Below are positions 1-5,596 of a stretch of DNA of 25,048 nucleotides, in pieces. The notes under the pieces are model-generated. The model was not told where the DNA came from. It worked only from the letters and a program-made list of their open reading frames with translations, and made no database searches. The translations under genes and the position numbers were made by a program. The DNA is from a virus, in IMG/VR virus record IMGVR_UViG_3300032157_000044, positions 1-25,048 of that record. One strand, written 5' to 3'. Each line of letters starts with the position of its first letter. The first letter of the stretch is position 1.

Positions 1-1
1 C

Positions 2-181
2 GACGAAGCGCAAGCGGCCAAGATCGCCTCGTATAAAGGAGCACGAAGCCAGTATGCTGTGCTCATGGCCGACGGCCAAACCATCGCCGAGTACCTAGAG
101 GCTGGGGGCGACAAAGGCTTCCTGAGCTTCTACCTGCGGGATGGGGCTTGCAGCGTGACCCCCTACTGCCCACCAGCCTGA
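2..181 (+). CDS. 3' end of an unidentified gene (partial)
   Basis: An open frame enters from the left edge and ends at TGA 179-181, giving the last 59 residues of a protein. The tail reads ...GDKGFLSFYLRDGACSVTPY... and ends in CPPA. I do not recognise the family. The frame has no stop from the window edge onward and is followed by a hairpin (197-221) and then the modification cluster on the same strand, so it is probably the last gene of a preceding transcription unit. The start lies outside the window. Confidence 0.6.
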   Translation, partial: DEAQAAKIASYKGARSQYAVLMADGQTIAEYLEAGGDKGFLSFYLRDGACSVTPYCPPA

Positions 182-196
182 GTCCCAGGCGCTAAC

Positions 197-221
197 AATC
201 AGCCCCACTTCGGGGCTGATT
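197..221 (+). terminator. Hairpin after the partial gene, possible terminator
   Basis: AATCAGCCCC (197-206) pairs perfectly with GGGGCTGATT (212-221) around a 5-nt ACTTC loop, a 10-bp stem. It is followed only by GACATTTAG, so the U-tract is poor. It may be a weak terminator, or an mRNA-stabilising or processing hairpin ahead of the cluster that starts at 243. Confidence 0.5.
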
Positions 222-242
222 GACATTTAGAGGATGACGTAG

Positions 243-1046
243 ATGAAGATTGCCATCATTACGCGAGGGCGGATGAACAATGTCCGCACTATGGATAGCA
301 TCCCCAGAGAGATGCTAAAAGATACGTACATCATCTGCCCCAAAGACGAGGTGTTCAGTCATGAGAAAAGATACCCAAGCGCCACGACCATCGTGGAAGA
401 CCCGGCACGAACTCTCACATACAGCGAAAAGTTTCATCGTATCGTTAATGGTCATTATCCTGAGCTTGGCAGGCGTATCCTTATTATCGATGACGACATT
501 AGATTCTCAGTGCGAAACAGCCACGACCCACGCTCGTTAGTCACGGCCTACGAAACCGAGATTAAGAACGGGTTTGATGTGCTGGCAACTATGATGGAGG
601 ACTACCCACTAGTGGGACTCCACGCCCGGTTGATGGGGAACAATGCCCCCATCGGCATCAAGGAATGCACCCGCATCAACGCCATGCAGGGGGTGAACCT
701 GGACCTAATTGGTCACATAAAACTGGACCACTGGCCCATCCTGGCCGACATGGTGCTGAACCTTACGCTGCTGATGGCTGGGCGAAAGACCGCCGTGTTC
801 TGCAACCTGTTTTGGGACCAGATTGGTCCGTCAAACGCCCCCGGTGGCTGCTCGCTTCACCGCACCCCGGAGCAACAAGCTGAGGCTGTCAGGGGGCTAG
901 CCGCCATGTTCCCTGAGGTTGTGAAGGTAGTAGAGAAGGAGGTTAAGAAGGGATGGTGGGGCGGCGTTCGTGTGGACTTCCGTGTTCAATGGCAACAAGC
1001 GTACAAACTAGGAGTAGCGAGATGCAAATCCACCAAGGCAAGCTAG
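243..1046 (+). CDS. TAGT-like glycosyltransferase (DNA base modification)
   Basis: A 267-residue protein with an N-terminal MKIAIITRGR beta-strand/loop typical of GT-A type nucleotide-sugar binding. It has an Asp triad in RRILIIDDDIRF (D83-D85), the DxD-type metal/sugar-nucleotide site. A conserved-looking middle (VGLHARLMGNN) and C-terminal half (GGCSLHRT, KKGWWGGVRVDF) resemble the TET-associated glycosyltransferase (TAGT) group described in phages with modified DNA bases. The role would be to transfer a sugar onto a hydroxymethylated or otherwise modified pyrimidine in phage DNA. An AGAGGA ribosome site lies upstream. The 3' end overlaps the next gene by 25 nt. The family call is by motif and context and the sugar donor is unknown. 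The next four genes belong to the same kind of pathway, which supports the assignment. Confidence 0.65.
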   Translation: MKIAIITRGRMNNVRTMDSIPREMLKDTYIICPKDEVFSHEKRYPSATTIVEDPARTLTYSEKFHRIVNGHYPELGRRILIIDDDIRFSVRNSHDPRSLVTAYETEIKNGFDVLATMMEDYPLVGLHARLMGNNAPIGIKECTRINAMQGVNLDLIGHIKLDHWPILADMVLNLTLLMAGRKTAVFCNLFWDQIGPSNAPGGCSLHRTPEQQAEAVRGLAAMFPEVVKVVEKEVKKGWWGGVRVDFRVQWQQAYKLGVARCKSTKAS

Positions 1047-1813
1047 GTCGTTATATTCATTACGTTAACGAGCGTGAGAGTATCTTCCGTAAGAGGGAGC
1101 TTGGACTCCCTGCCCCCTGGACCGAGGACGAAGTACTCCGTCACCACCACTTCTGCAACAACCGCCGGGAAGACGACCGTGTCACTAAAGAGCTTCGTGC
1201 GTTGCGCATTGAACTGGATCTGGCCATGCACAAGCGGCCCGAGTACTACACGCTGGCTCGCCTGTTTAACAAGGCTTCCACGGTCAAGGCTTACTATGAG
1301 GGAGGTATCGAGGCTGTCAAGGCACTCCGTGATGATGGCAGGACGATCTTCCATGTCGCCTACGTTGTCAGCACCTGTGGGGAGCGAATGGACAAGGTCG
1401 ACTATGTCGACCGGGTGGTGGCTGCTGTACGAAAGTCATATATTAGCAATCTATCGTGCAGAGAGTGCTTCGATTGCTTACGCAGCGTTGACGGACTTGG
1501 GAGCTTTCTTTCCGGCCAGGTCGTTGCGGATCTCAAGAACGACCAGTATCTCCATTATGCACCTGACTGGTATAATTTTGCGGTGATGGGGCCTGGGAGC
1601 AAGAAGGGGCTGGATATCCTCTTCGGCGTTGGTACTACGGAGCGCAACTTCACAGAGCGCCTAACGGAGCTTGCCCGCATTGTGGAGGGGGACATCCCTC
1701 ACCTGCATATGCAGGATCTGCAGAACACGCTGTGCGAGTTTCAGAAATACATGCACTACGTTGAAAATTCCCCCGGACGCAGGAGGATCTATGTTCAGCA
1801 TCAACACCCGTAA
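1022..1813 (+). CDS. HhH protein of the aGPT-PPlase / HMUDK_hel / ADDT superfamily
   Basis: A 263-residue protein starting at ATG 1022 behind AGGAG (1010-1014). It shows the signature of the alpha-glutamyl/putrescinyl-thymine pyrophosphorylase-like superfamily. This comprises VNERESIFRKRELGLPAPWT (15-34), FCNNRREDDRVT (44-55), a helix-hairpin-helix stretch SVDGLGSFLSGQVVADL (155-171) and FAVMGPGSKKGLDIL (186-200). Members act on hydroxymethyl-uracil in DNA. They are the helical domain of the 5-hmdU DNA kinase, or amino-acid:DNA transferases that displace pyrophosphate from the activated base. I cannot tell the clades apart by eye. No P-loop (GxxxxGKS/T) is present, so a kinase activity would need a partner protein. 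Its neighbours are a glycosyltransferase upstream and a thymidylate-synthase-like enzyme overlapping by 23 nt downstream. Confidence 0.75.
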   Translation: MQIHQGKLGRYIHYVNERESIFRKRELGLPAPWTEDEVLRHHHFCNNRREDDRVTKELRALRIELDLAMHKRPEYYTLARLFNKASTVKAYYEGGIEAVKALRDDGRTIFHVAYVVSTCGERMDKVDYVDRVVAAVRKSYISNLSCRECFDCLRSVDGLGSFLSGQVVADLKNDQYLHYAPDWYNFAVMGPGSKKGLDILFGVGTTERNFTERLTELARIVEGDIPHLHMQDLQNTLCEFQKYMHYVENSPGRRRIYVQHQHP

Positions 1814-2768
1814 CGTCAACTCTGCCTACAATCGGCTTCTGCCGCTTGTGAAGGCATTTGGGCAGGACGTTATGACTCGCAATGGGGTGGCGCTGGCTCT
1901 GCCAAAGCCACTCATCATTCAGTTTAGACAGCCGGAGGAGCGGGTACTATTTGACCCCTACCGCAACTGCAATCCTTTCTTCCATTTGGTGGAGGGTCTG
2001 TGGATGCTGGCAGGTCGCAACGATACAGAGTTTGTGAGGCAGTTCAACCAAAACATGATGACATACAGCGATGATGGCCTCACGTTCAATGCCGCCTACG
2101 GCCACCGCTGGCGCCAGCACTTCGGCTATGATCAGATAGCTCGCACCTGTGAAATACTATCCTCAAATCCGGAGGACAGGCGCTGCGTCATTGCAATGTG
2201 GGACGGGCACAGCGACCTTGGTGGCGGAGGACTTGACTACCCCTGCAATACCACGATCATGTGCCGGGTGATAGGGGGCGCGCTGGACTTCACTATCAGC
2301 AACCGCAGCAATGACATTATATTCGGTCTGTGCGGAGCTAACGCGGTTCATATGTCAATGCTGCAAGAATACATGGCTACTCGTATCGGCGTAGCCGTTG
2401 GCAACTGGTATCATCTGGCGAACAACGCCCATATCTACGAGCGTCATTTCCCCCTGATGGAGGCACACGTACCGAACGGGCACTGGGAGTGGATGCAGTA
2501 CCCGGCGCGTCAAACCATGGTCCAGGACTGGAAAGCCTTCGACCAGGACTGTATTGATCTGTGCAACGGGAAGGTGGATTACTTCACAGAACCCTTCTTT
2601 GACATGACCGTTGCCCCCATGGTCCAGTCGTGGCACGCTTACAAGAGGGGGGCATACGATGAGGCGCTTAACCTTGCTTCGTGTATTGAGGCGGAAGATT
2701 GGTTTAAGGCGTCAACTGAGTGGCTTGAACGAGCTGAGGAGAAACGAAATGTTAAAGATGAACATTAA
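1791..2768 (+). CDS. Thymidylate-synthase-fold enzyme, probable dUMP hydroxymethylase
   Basis: A 325-residue protein starting at ATG 1791, seven bases after an AGGAGG site inside the previous gene. It has the thymidylate synthase catalytic cysteine in LDYPCNTTIMC (C152) and the nucleotide-binding stretch NRSNDIIFGLCGANAVHMSM (171-190). In classical TS the latter reads RSxDxxLGxPFN. The GANAVH variant is common in phage enzymes that hydroxymethylate dUMP or dCMP, rather than methylate dUMP. The expected product is 5-hydroxymethyl-dUMP, the precursor of hypermodified thymine, made with methylene-tetrahydrofolate. The protein is longer than bacterial TS (about 264 residues). The first 60 residues and the region from about 210 carry the extra length. 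Ordinary dTMP synthesis cannot be excluded from sequence alone, and the surrounding modification genes favour hydroxymethylation. Confidence 0.75.
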   Translation: MFSINTRNVNSAYNRLLPLVKAFGQDVMTRNGVALALPKPLIIQFRQPEERVLFDPYRNCNPFFHLVEGLWMLAGRNDTEFVRQFNQNMMTYSDDGLTFNAAYGHRWRQHFGYDQIARTCEILSSNPEDRRCVIAMWDGHSDLGGGGLDYPCNTTIMCRVIGGALDFTISNRSNDIIFGLCGANAVHMSMLQEYMATRIGVAVGNWYHLANNAHIYERHFPLMEAHVPNGHWEWMQYPARQTMVQDWKAFDQDCIDLCNGKVDYFTEPFFDMTVAPMVQSWHAYKRGAYDEALNLASCIEAEDWFKASTEWLERAEEKRNVKDEH

Positions 2769-3270
2769 GCTGGCCCGCGAAGCTGGCAAAACGAAGCGGT
2801 ATCACATGGTGAACACCATCAAAGAGGAGTCGGTTGCTGAGCACAGCTTTAACGTCGTTAACTTGGTCCTAATCTTGAGCGAGGGCAAGGCCAGTCGGTC
2901 CTTAATCCTGGCCGCTCTTACGCATGACATGGGGGAGACTGCCATAGGAGACATCCCTAGCCAGATCAAGAAGATGCTATCCTTTGAGGCGCGGGAAGAA
3001 CTCTGCGCCAAGGAGCAGGAGGCTATTGACCGCATCCACCCCCATATTCACGCCAACATTGATGCAGATGAAAAGCACCTCCTGGAGATCTGCGATAACC
3101 TGGACGGCTTGCTCAAGTGCATCGACGAGCTGAAGATGGGCAACCAGCATATCATCCCTGTGGGAGAGCGCTACTCGGGATATCTGCAGGACCTTATCGA
3201 ACACGACCCTGCGCACCGCCTTGAGGTGGAGTGCGTTATCTCTGAATTCCGTTCGAGGTACTTGAAATGA
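2749..3270 (+). CDS. HD-domain phosphohydrolase, YfbR-like 5'-deoxynucleotidase
   Basis: A 173-residue HD-superfamily protein. The metal-binding set is visible as VAEHSFNVVN (H32), LTHDMGETAIGDIP (H59, D60, E63, D68) and ICDNLDGLL further on, matching the HD..E....GD.P pattern of YfbR-type 5'-nucleotidases that dephosphorylate dNMPs. The start at ATG 2749 is chosen because GAGGAGA (2736-2742) lies 6 nt upstream. ATG 2758 is an alternative. It overlaps the preceding TS-like gene by 20 nt and ends in an ATGA overlap with the next gene. In phages with modified bases, such nucleotidases are thought to remove the unmodified host nucleotide (dTMP or dUMP) from the pool. The substrate here is inferred from context. 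Confidence 0.75.
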   Translation: MLKMNIKLAREAGKTKRYHMVNTIKEESVAEHSFNVVNLVLILSEGKASRSLILAALTHDMGETAIGDIPSQIKKMLSFEAREELCAKEQEAIDRIHPHIHANIDADEKHLLEICDNLDGLLKCIDELKMGNQHIIPVGERYSGYLQDLIEHDPAHRLEVECVISEFRSRYLK

Positions 3271-3572
3271 CCTATAAAGACACAGACTACGCCACAGTAG
3301 AAGAGATCTGTGATGAAGATGTACAGGTCTTAGTGAAAAAGAACGCCAGCTACGGGTCGAGCTGGCGCAAGAGAGGGGGCGTCGGCGCCTTCATGATGCT
3401 CGCCCGTAAGTGGGATCGCATAGAAAACATATGTTCACAGCATGGCTACGACATACTTGAGCTAGGCATATGTGAGGTCGCCCACGAGACGAAGGACGGC
3501 ATACTTGACGACATAGCTGATCTACGCCGCTACCTCCTACTCGTAGAGGAACATATCAGGGCACACTCGTAG
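3267..3572 (+). CDS. Nmad1 / DUF1599-like nucleotide-modification-associated protein
   Basis: A 101-residue protein whose start codon overlaps the stop of the HD gene (ATGA at 3267-3270). The core NASYGSSWRKRGGVGAFMML (35-54) followed by ARKWDRIENI and a C-terminal acidic segment DDIADLRRYLLL (80-91) is the pattern I associate with the nucleotide modification associated domain 1 family (DUF1599). That family recurs in phage hypermodification loci, and its biochemical role is not established. It is the last gene of the tightly packed cluster and is followed by a 63-nt gap. The family call is by motif. The neighbourhood agrees with it. Confidence 0.7.
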   Translation: MTYKDTDYATVEEICDEDVQVLVKKNASYGSSWRKRGGVGAFMMLARKWDRIENICSQHGYDILELGICEVAHETKDGILDDIADLRRYLLLVEEHIRAHS

Positions 3573-3635
3573 TAGCAATAGAGCGTTACCGGTGGTACTA
3601 TAAACAGGTGCCACCCCAACCGTAAAGGAGTTGTC

Positions 3636-3902
3636 ATGCTATATTACAGAGGCGTAGAAGTAGAACACCTCGTAGTGCAAATAAACTGCGAGATCCGTAA
3701 CCCGTACGACGCTATTGAACAAGTGTTCGTCAATAGTGCTCGCCCCCTGACGGATGTGGATCGTATCATTTTCATTGCCGAAAACGTTGCTGAGCTGGAC
3801 CGGCTCTGCAAAGAGATGTACGAAGACTGGAAGGAAAACCATGTGCGTGATGCGGTGCCCATTAAGCGACCAACCCACACCGCGCCGCCCACGCTGCAAT
3901 AG
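3636..3902 (+). CDS. Small conserved-looking protein of unknown function
   Basis: An 88-residue acidic protein with a good ribosome site (AAAGGAG, ending 7 nt before ATG). I do not recognise it. The first 75 residues look globular (alternating hydrophobic strands VEHLVVQINCEI, then a helix FIAENVAELDRLCKEMYEDW). The last 15 residues are Pro/Thr-rich and probably disordered. A TATAAA at 3599-3604 lies 32 nt upstream, but no convincing -35 accompanies it, so the gene may be read from the cluster upstream. Confidence 0.65.
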   Translation: MLYYRGVEVEHLVVQINCEIRNPYDAIEQVFVNSARPLTDVDRIIFIAENVAELDRLCKEMYEDWKENHVRDAVPIKRPTHTAPPTLQ

Positions 3903-3943
3903 CCTGTAGGCTGGCCCGGTATAAGGGGCTAGCCTGTAAAACC

Positions 3944-3994
3944 GCCCCAGCACGCTCACAGTGGCAGGCTGGGGCACTCCGCCCCCTGTGCCAC
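3944..3994 (+). promoter_or_regulatory. Two mutually exclusive hairpins in a leader
   Basis: In the 115-nt gap before the gene at 4018, GCCCCAGC (3944-3951) can pair with GCTGGGGC (3968-3975), an 8-bp stem. The same right arm can instead form part of a second hairpin, GTGGCA...GGGGC (3961-3975) with GCCCC...TGCCAC (3981-3994). The two structures share bases and cannot form together. This is what an attenuator or switch looks like, but GC-rich intergenic sequence can produce it by chance. Confidence 0.4.
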
Positions 3995-4017
3995 GCCAGC
4001 TATAAAGGTATACAAAA

Positions 4018-4179
4018 ATGGACGCTGAGTACTGCAAAGAGAAGATAGTTAAATTGCACGACGAAGTAGTTTTACTGAAGGCCACAGTAAAGAGCCAGAG
4101 AACCTGCATCCGCATCTACCGCGTCCTAGCCCTTGTCGGCTGGGTGGCGTTCGTTGCTGCTCTGTTTGTGGGGGTGTAA
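4018..4179 (+). CDS. Small single-pass membrane protein (53 aa)
   Basis: ATG 4018 to TAA 4177-4179 encodes 53 residues. A charged, heptad-like N-terminal half (EKIVKLHDEVVLLKATVKSQ) is followed by a C-terminal transmembrane helix (about residues 33-52, LALVGWVAFVAALFVG). An AAAGG at 4004-4008 serves as ribosome site. The layout is the same as that of the 55-residue protein at 4273-4440, so the two may be distant paralogues or partners. No function is known. It is too small and lacks the features needed to call a holin or spanin. Confidence 0.6.
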   Translation: MDAEYCKEKIVKLHDEVVLLKATVKSQRTCIRIYRVLALVGWVAFVAALFVGV

Positions 4180-4180
4180 G

Positions 4181-4276
4181 ATGACCCACCGTATCAAGTT
4201 CTGCCCCCACTGTCCATGGCGCTGGTACTACTGTGTCAGCATCAACAAGTGCCCCTGCTGTGGGAGTGTGCTATGA
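4181..4276 (+). CDS. 31-residue zinc-ribbon miniprotein
   Basis: ATG 4181, one base after the previous stop, runs to TGA 4274-4276. The product has two CxxC knuckles: FCPHC (C8, C11) and KCPCCG (C24, C27), spaced by 12 residues with three aromatic residues between them, so it should bind one zinc ion. Its stop overlaps the next start (ATGA at 4273-4276). This overlap chain of three tiny genes argues that it is real despite its size. Function is unknown. Confidence 0.55.
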   Translation: MTHRIKFCPHCPWRWYYCVSINKCPCCGSVL

Positions 4277-4440
4277 ACGACAAGATGGCCAATGAACTCC
4301 AGTACCGTAGGGATCAGCGCCAAATTGCTGACCTTACGTACGAGAACCAAGTGCTGAAAGCCAGGATCATGACTCTGCTGGTAATTGAGATCGGCACAAT
4401 CGTGGTTTTGGTGACAGCAATTTTTGTAAATGCGAGTTAA
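4273..4440 (+). CDS. Small single-pass membrane protein (55 aa)
   Basis: It starts at ATG 4273 inside the zinc-ribbon stop (ATGA overlap), with GGGAG about 7 nt upstream. The product has 55 residues: a polar coiled-coil-like N-terminal half (ANELQYRRDQRQIADL) and a C-terminal membrane helix (about 33-51, LLVIEIGTIVVLVTAIFV). The architecture mirrors the 53-residue protein at 4018. A longer frame starting at 4216 exists but has no ribosome site and would overlap the zinc-ribbon gene. Function is unknown. Confidence 0.65.
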   Translation: MNDKMANELQYRRDQRQIADLTYENQVLKARIMTLLVIEIGTIVVLVTAIFVNAS

Positions 4441-4447
4441 ATAAGAC

Positions 4448-4476
4448 TTGCCTGGGATGCGGGGCCTTGCCATAAT
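4448..4476 (+). promoter_or_regulatory. Sigma-70-like promoter for the exported-protein genes
   Basis: TTGCCT (4448-4453, 4/6 to TTGACA) and CATAAT (4471-4476, 5/6 to TATAAT) are separated by exactly 17 bp, giving a start near 4483 and a leader of about 63 nt to ATG 4547. The -10 sits in the loop of an inverted repeat CGGGGCC/GGCCCCG (4460-4466, 4477-4483). GTACC/GGTAC (4483-4487, 4493-4497) follows and could be an operator. The position directly before two genes unlike their neighbours supports the call. Confidence 0.5.
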
Positions 4477-4546
4477 GGCCCCGTACCCAAGCGGTACAAC
4501 CGGTAACACAATAGGCACTCTGCCTTAACCTAGCTAGGAGTAACAC

Positions 4547-4930
4547 ATGAATAAGCTTATCCTTGCAGCAGCAATCGCACTGGCTTCCGTTGGTGCTCAG
4601 GCCGCAACTCTGAACCTGTTCGGCGGTACTGGCCAGACTCAAACCGGTAGCGTCTCCACCGGGGGCGTACAAGGCGGCTCGGCTGGTGCTTTGGTCGGTG
4701 TATCTGGCACTCAGGCCACCGCTGGTACGACCAGCAGCGGCGCTGCTCAAACCACCATCAAGCCAAGCGGTGTGACCTCGCAGCAACAATCCAGCACCCT
4801 TTCGGTTGGTGGTTCGCAAACCGGTGCTCTGGGCTTCGCTGGCGCCGGTTCCACCTTCGGCGCTCAGGGCGTTTCTGGCGCAGCGGCCACCGGCAACTTC
4901 GGTACCATCGGCCTTGGCATCAAGCCATAA
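4547..4930 (+). CDS. Sec-exported Gly/Ser/Thr/Gln-rich low-complexity protein
   Basis: A 127-residue protein behind TAGGAG. It has a textbook signal peptide: MNKLILAAAIALASVGAQAA, with likely cleavage after AQA at residue 19. The mature part is almost entirely Gly, Ser, Thr, Ala and Gln with few charges and irregular short repeats (GGTGQTQTGS, VGGSQTGALG, GAGSTFGAQG). It would be periplasmic, surface-attached or secreted by the infected cell. I do not recognise a family. The composition recalls extracellular fibre or adhesin proteins, without curlin repeats. It sits behind its own promoter-like sequence and before another exported-protein gene, so the pair looks like a cargo ('moron') unit. 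Confidence 0.75.
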   Translation: MNKLILAAAIALASVGAQAATLNLFGGTGQTQTGSVSTGGVQGGSAGALVGVSGTQATAGTTSSGAAQTTIKPSGVTSQQQSSTLSVGGSQTGALGFAGAGSTFGAQGVSGAAATGNFGTIGLGIKP

Positions 4931-4950
4931 GCTGATTAGCAAAGCGTAAG

Positions 4951-4981
4951 AGTGGGGGGTAGATGTGCTGCCCCCCGCACT
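4951..4981 (+). terminator. G/C-run hairpin between the two exported-protein genes
   Basis: AGT-GGGGGG (4951-4959) pairs with CCCCCC-(GC bulge)-ACT (4971-4981) around an 11-nt loop, followed by TTTCACATAGGAG. It lies 20 nt after the stop of the first gene and 20 nt before the start of the second. It may attenuate transcription or protect the upstream mRNA. The U-tract is short. Confidence 0.45.
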
Positions 4982-5000
4982 TTCACATAGGAGCATTACA

Positions 5001-5543
5001 ATGAAGTCTTTGAAAGTTCTGGCCTTGTCCGCCGCCGTGGCCCTCGCAATGGGATCTGGTGCGGCGTTCGCGGCTTCTGTTGCAGACGCGTCCGCTGGCG
5101 CTAACGCTGGCGCCAGCTCTGGTAGTCAATCTGGGGCCAGCGCCGTAGCTGGGACCAGCCAGTCAGGCGTCTATATCGACCAGTCGTCACAGGGGAACAA
5201 CTACAGCTCCCCAAAGCAGCCGGTGTGGGGAGCAGCACCCTTGATGTTAACTGGGTGTCAAGATGGGCTTTCTGCACAGGGTCAATCGGCGGGGGTAGCC
5301 TCGGCGTTCGAGAGTGCTACCTGTACAAAGCTGCGTATGGCAGAGACTTATCAGAAACTGGCTATCTACTACGAAGCCAAGGGCGACCGGAAACAGGCCG
5401 CGATGTACAACAAGCTACTGGGGGAAGCAGTCGCCCAAGCCGGTGATGCTTCAGACATCCAGCATATCCCGAAAATTGTTGGCGGCACTGCGTCATCTGT
5501 TATTCCATTGGGGGCGCTTCTTTGGTTGTTCACCCTACTGTAA
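5001..5543 (+). CDS. Exported protein with C-terminal hydrophobic anchor
   Basis: A 180-residue protein starting at ATG 5001 (TAGGAG at 4988-4993). Residues 1-25 are a signal peptide (MKSLKVLALSAAVALAMGSG..., AxA-type site near AAFAA). There is no lipobox cysteine. Residues 26-75 are Ala/Ser/Gly/Gln-rich. A central segment with two cysteines (TGCQDG, SATCTK) runs into an alpha-helical stretch (MAETYQKLAIYYEAKGDRKQ, TPR-like in look). The last 20 residues (SSVIPLGALLWLFTLL) are hydrophobic. The layout, exported and anchored at the C-terminus, superficially resembles a unimolecular spanin. It lacks the lipoprotein signal that spanins use, so I do not call it one. Function is unknown. Confidence 0.7.
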   Translation: MKSLKVLALSAAVALAMGSGAAFAASVADASAGANAGASSGSQSGASAVAGTSQSGVYIDQSSQGNNYSSPKQPVWGAAPLMLTGCQDGLSAQGQSAGVASAFESATCTKLRMAETYQKLAIYYEAKGDRKQAAMYNKLLGEAVAQAGDASDIQHIPKIVGGTASSVIPLGALLWLFTLL

Positions 5544-5562
5544 CACCTCATATAACAGAAAG

Positions 5563-5588
5563 AGCCCCCGTGAGGGGGCTTTTCTTTT
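5563..5588. terminator. Rho-independent terminator between convergent operons
   Basis: AGCCCCC (5563-5569), loop GTGA, GGGGGCT (5574-5580), then TTTCTTTT. This is a strong intrinsic terminator for the + strand genes ending at 5543. The reverse complement also has a T-containing tail (CTCTTTCTG), so it can serve the - strand operon that ends at 5597 as well. The 53-nt gap contains nothing else. Confidence 0.85.
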
Positions 5589-5596
5589 GCTTATGG

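Noticed and set aside
220-248. TTGACA at 220-225 as a promoter for the modification cluster
   Set aside because: The -10 at 17 bp would be ATGAAG, i.e. the start codon of the first gene. No usable -10.
3599-3604. TATAAA before the 88-residue gene as a promoter
   Set aside because: No -35-like hexamer at 16-18 bp. Left as a possible extended or activator-dependent site only.
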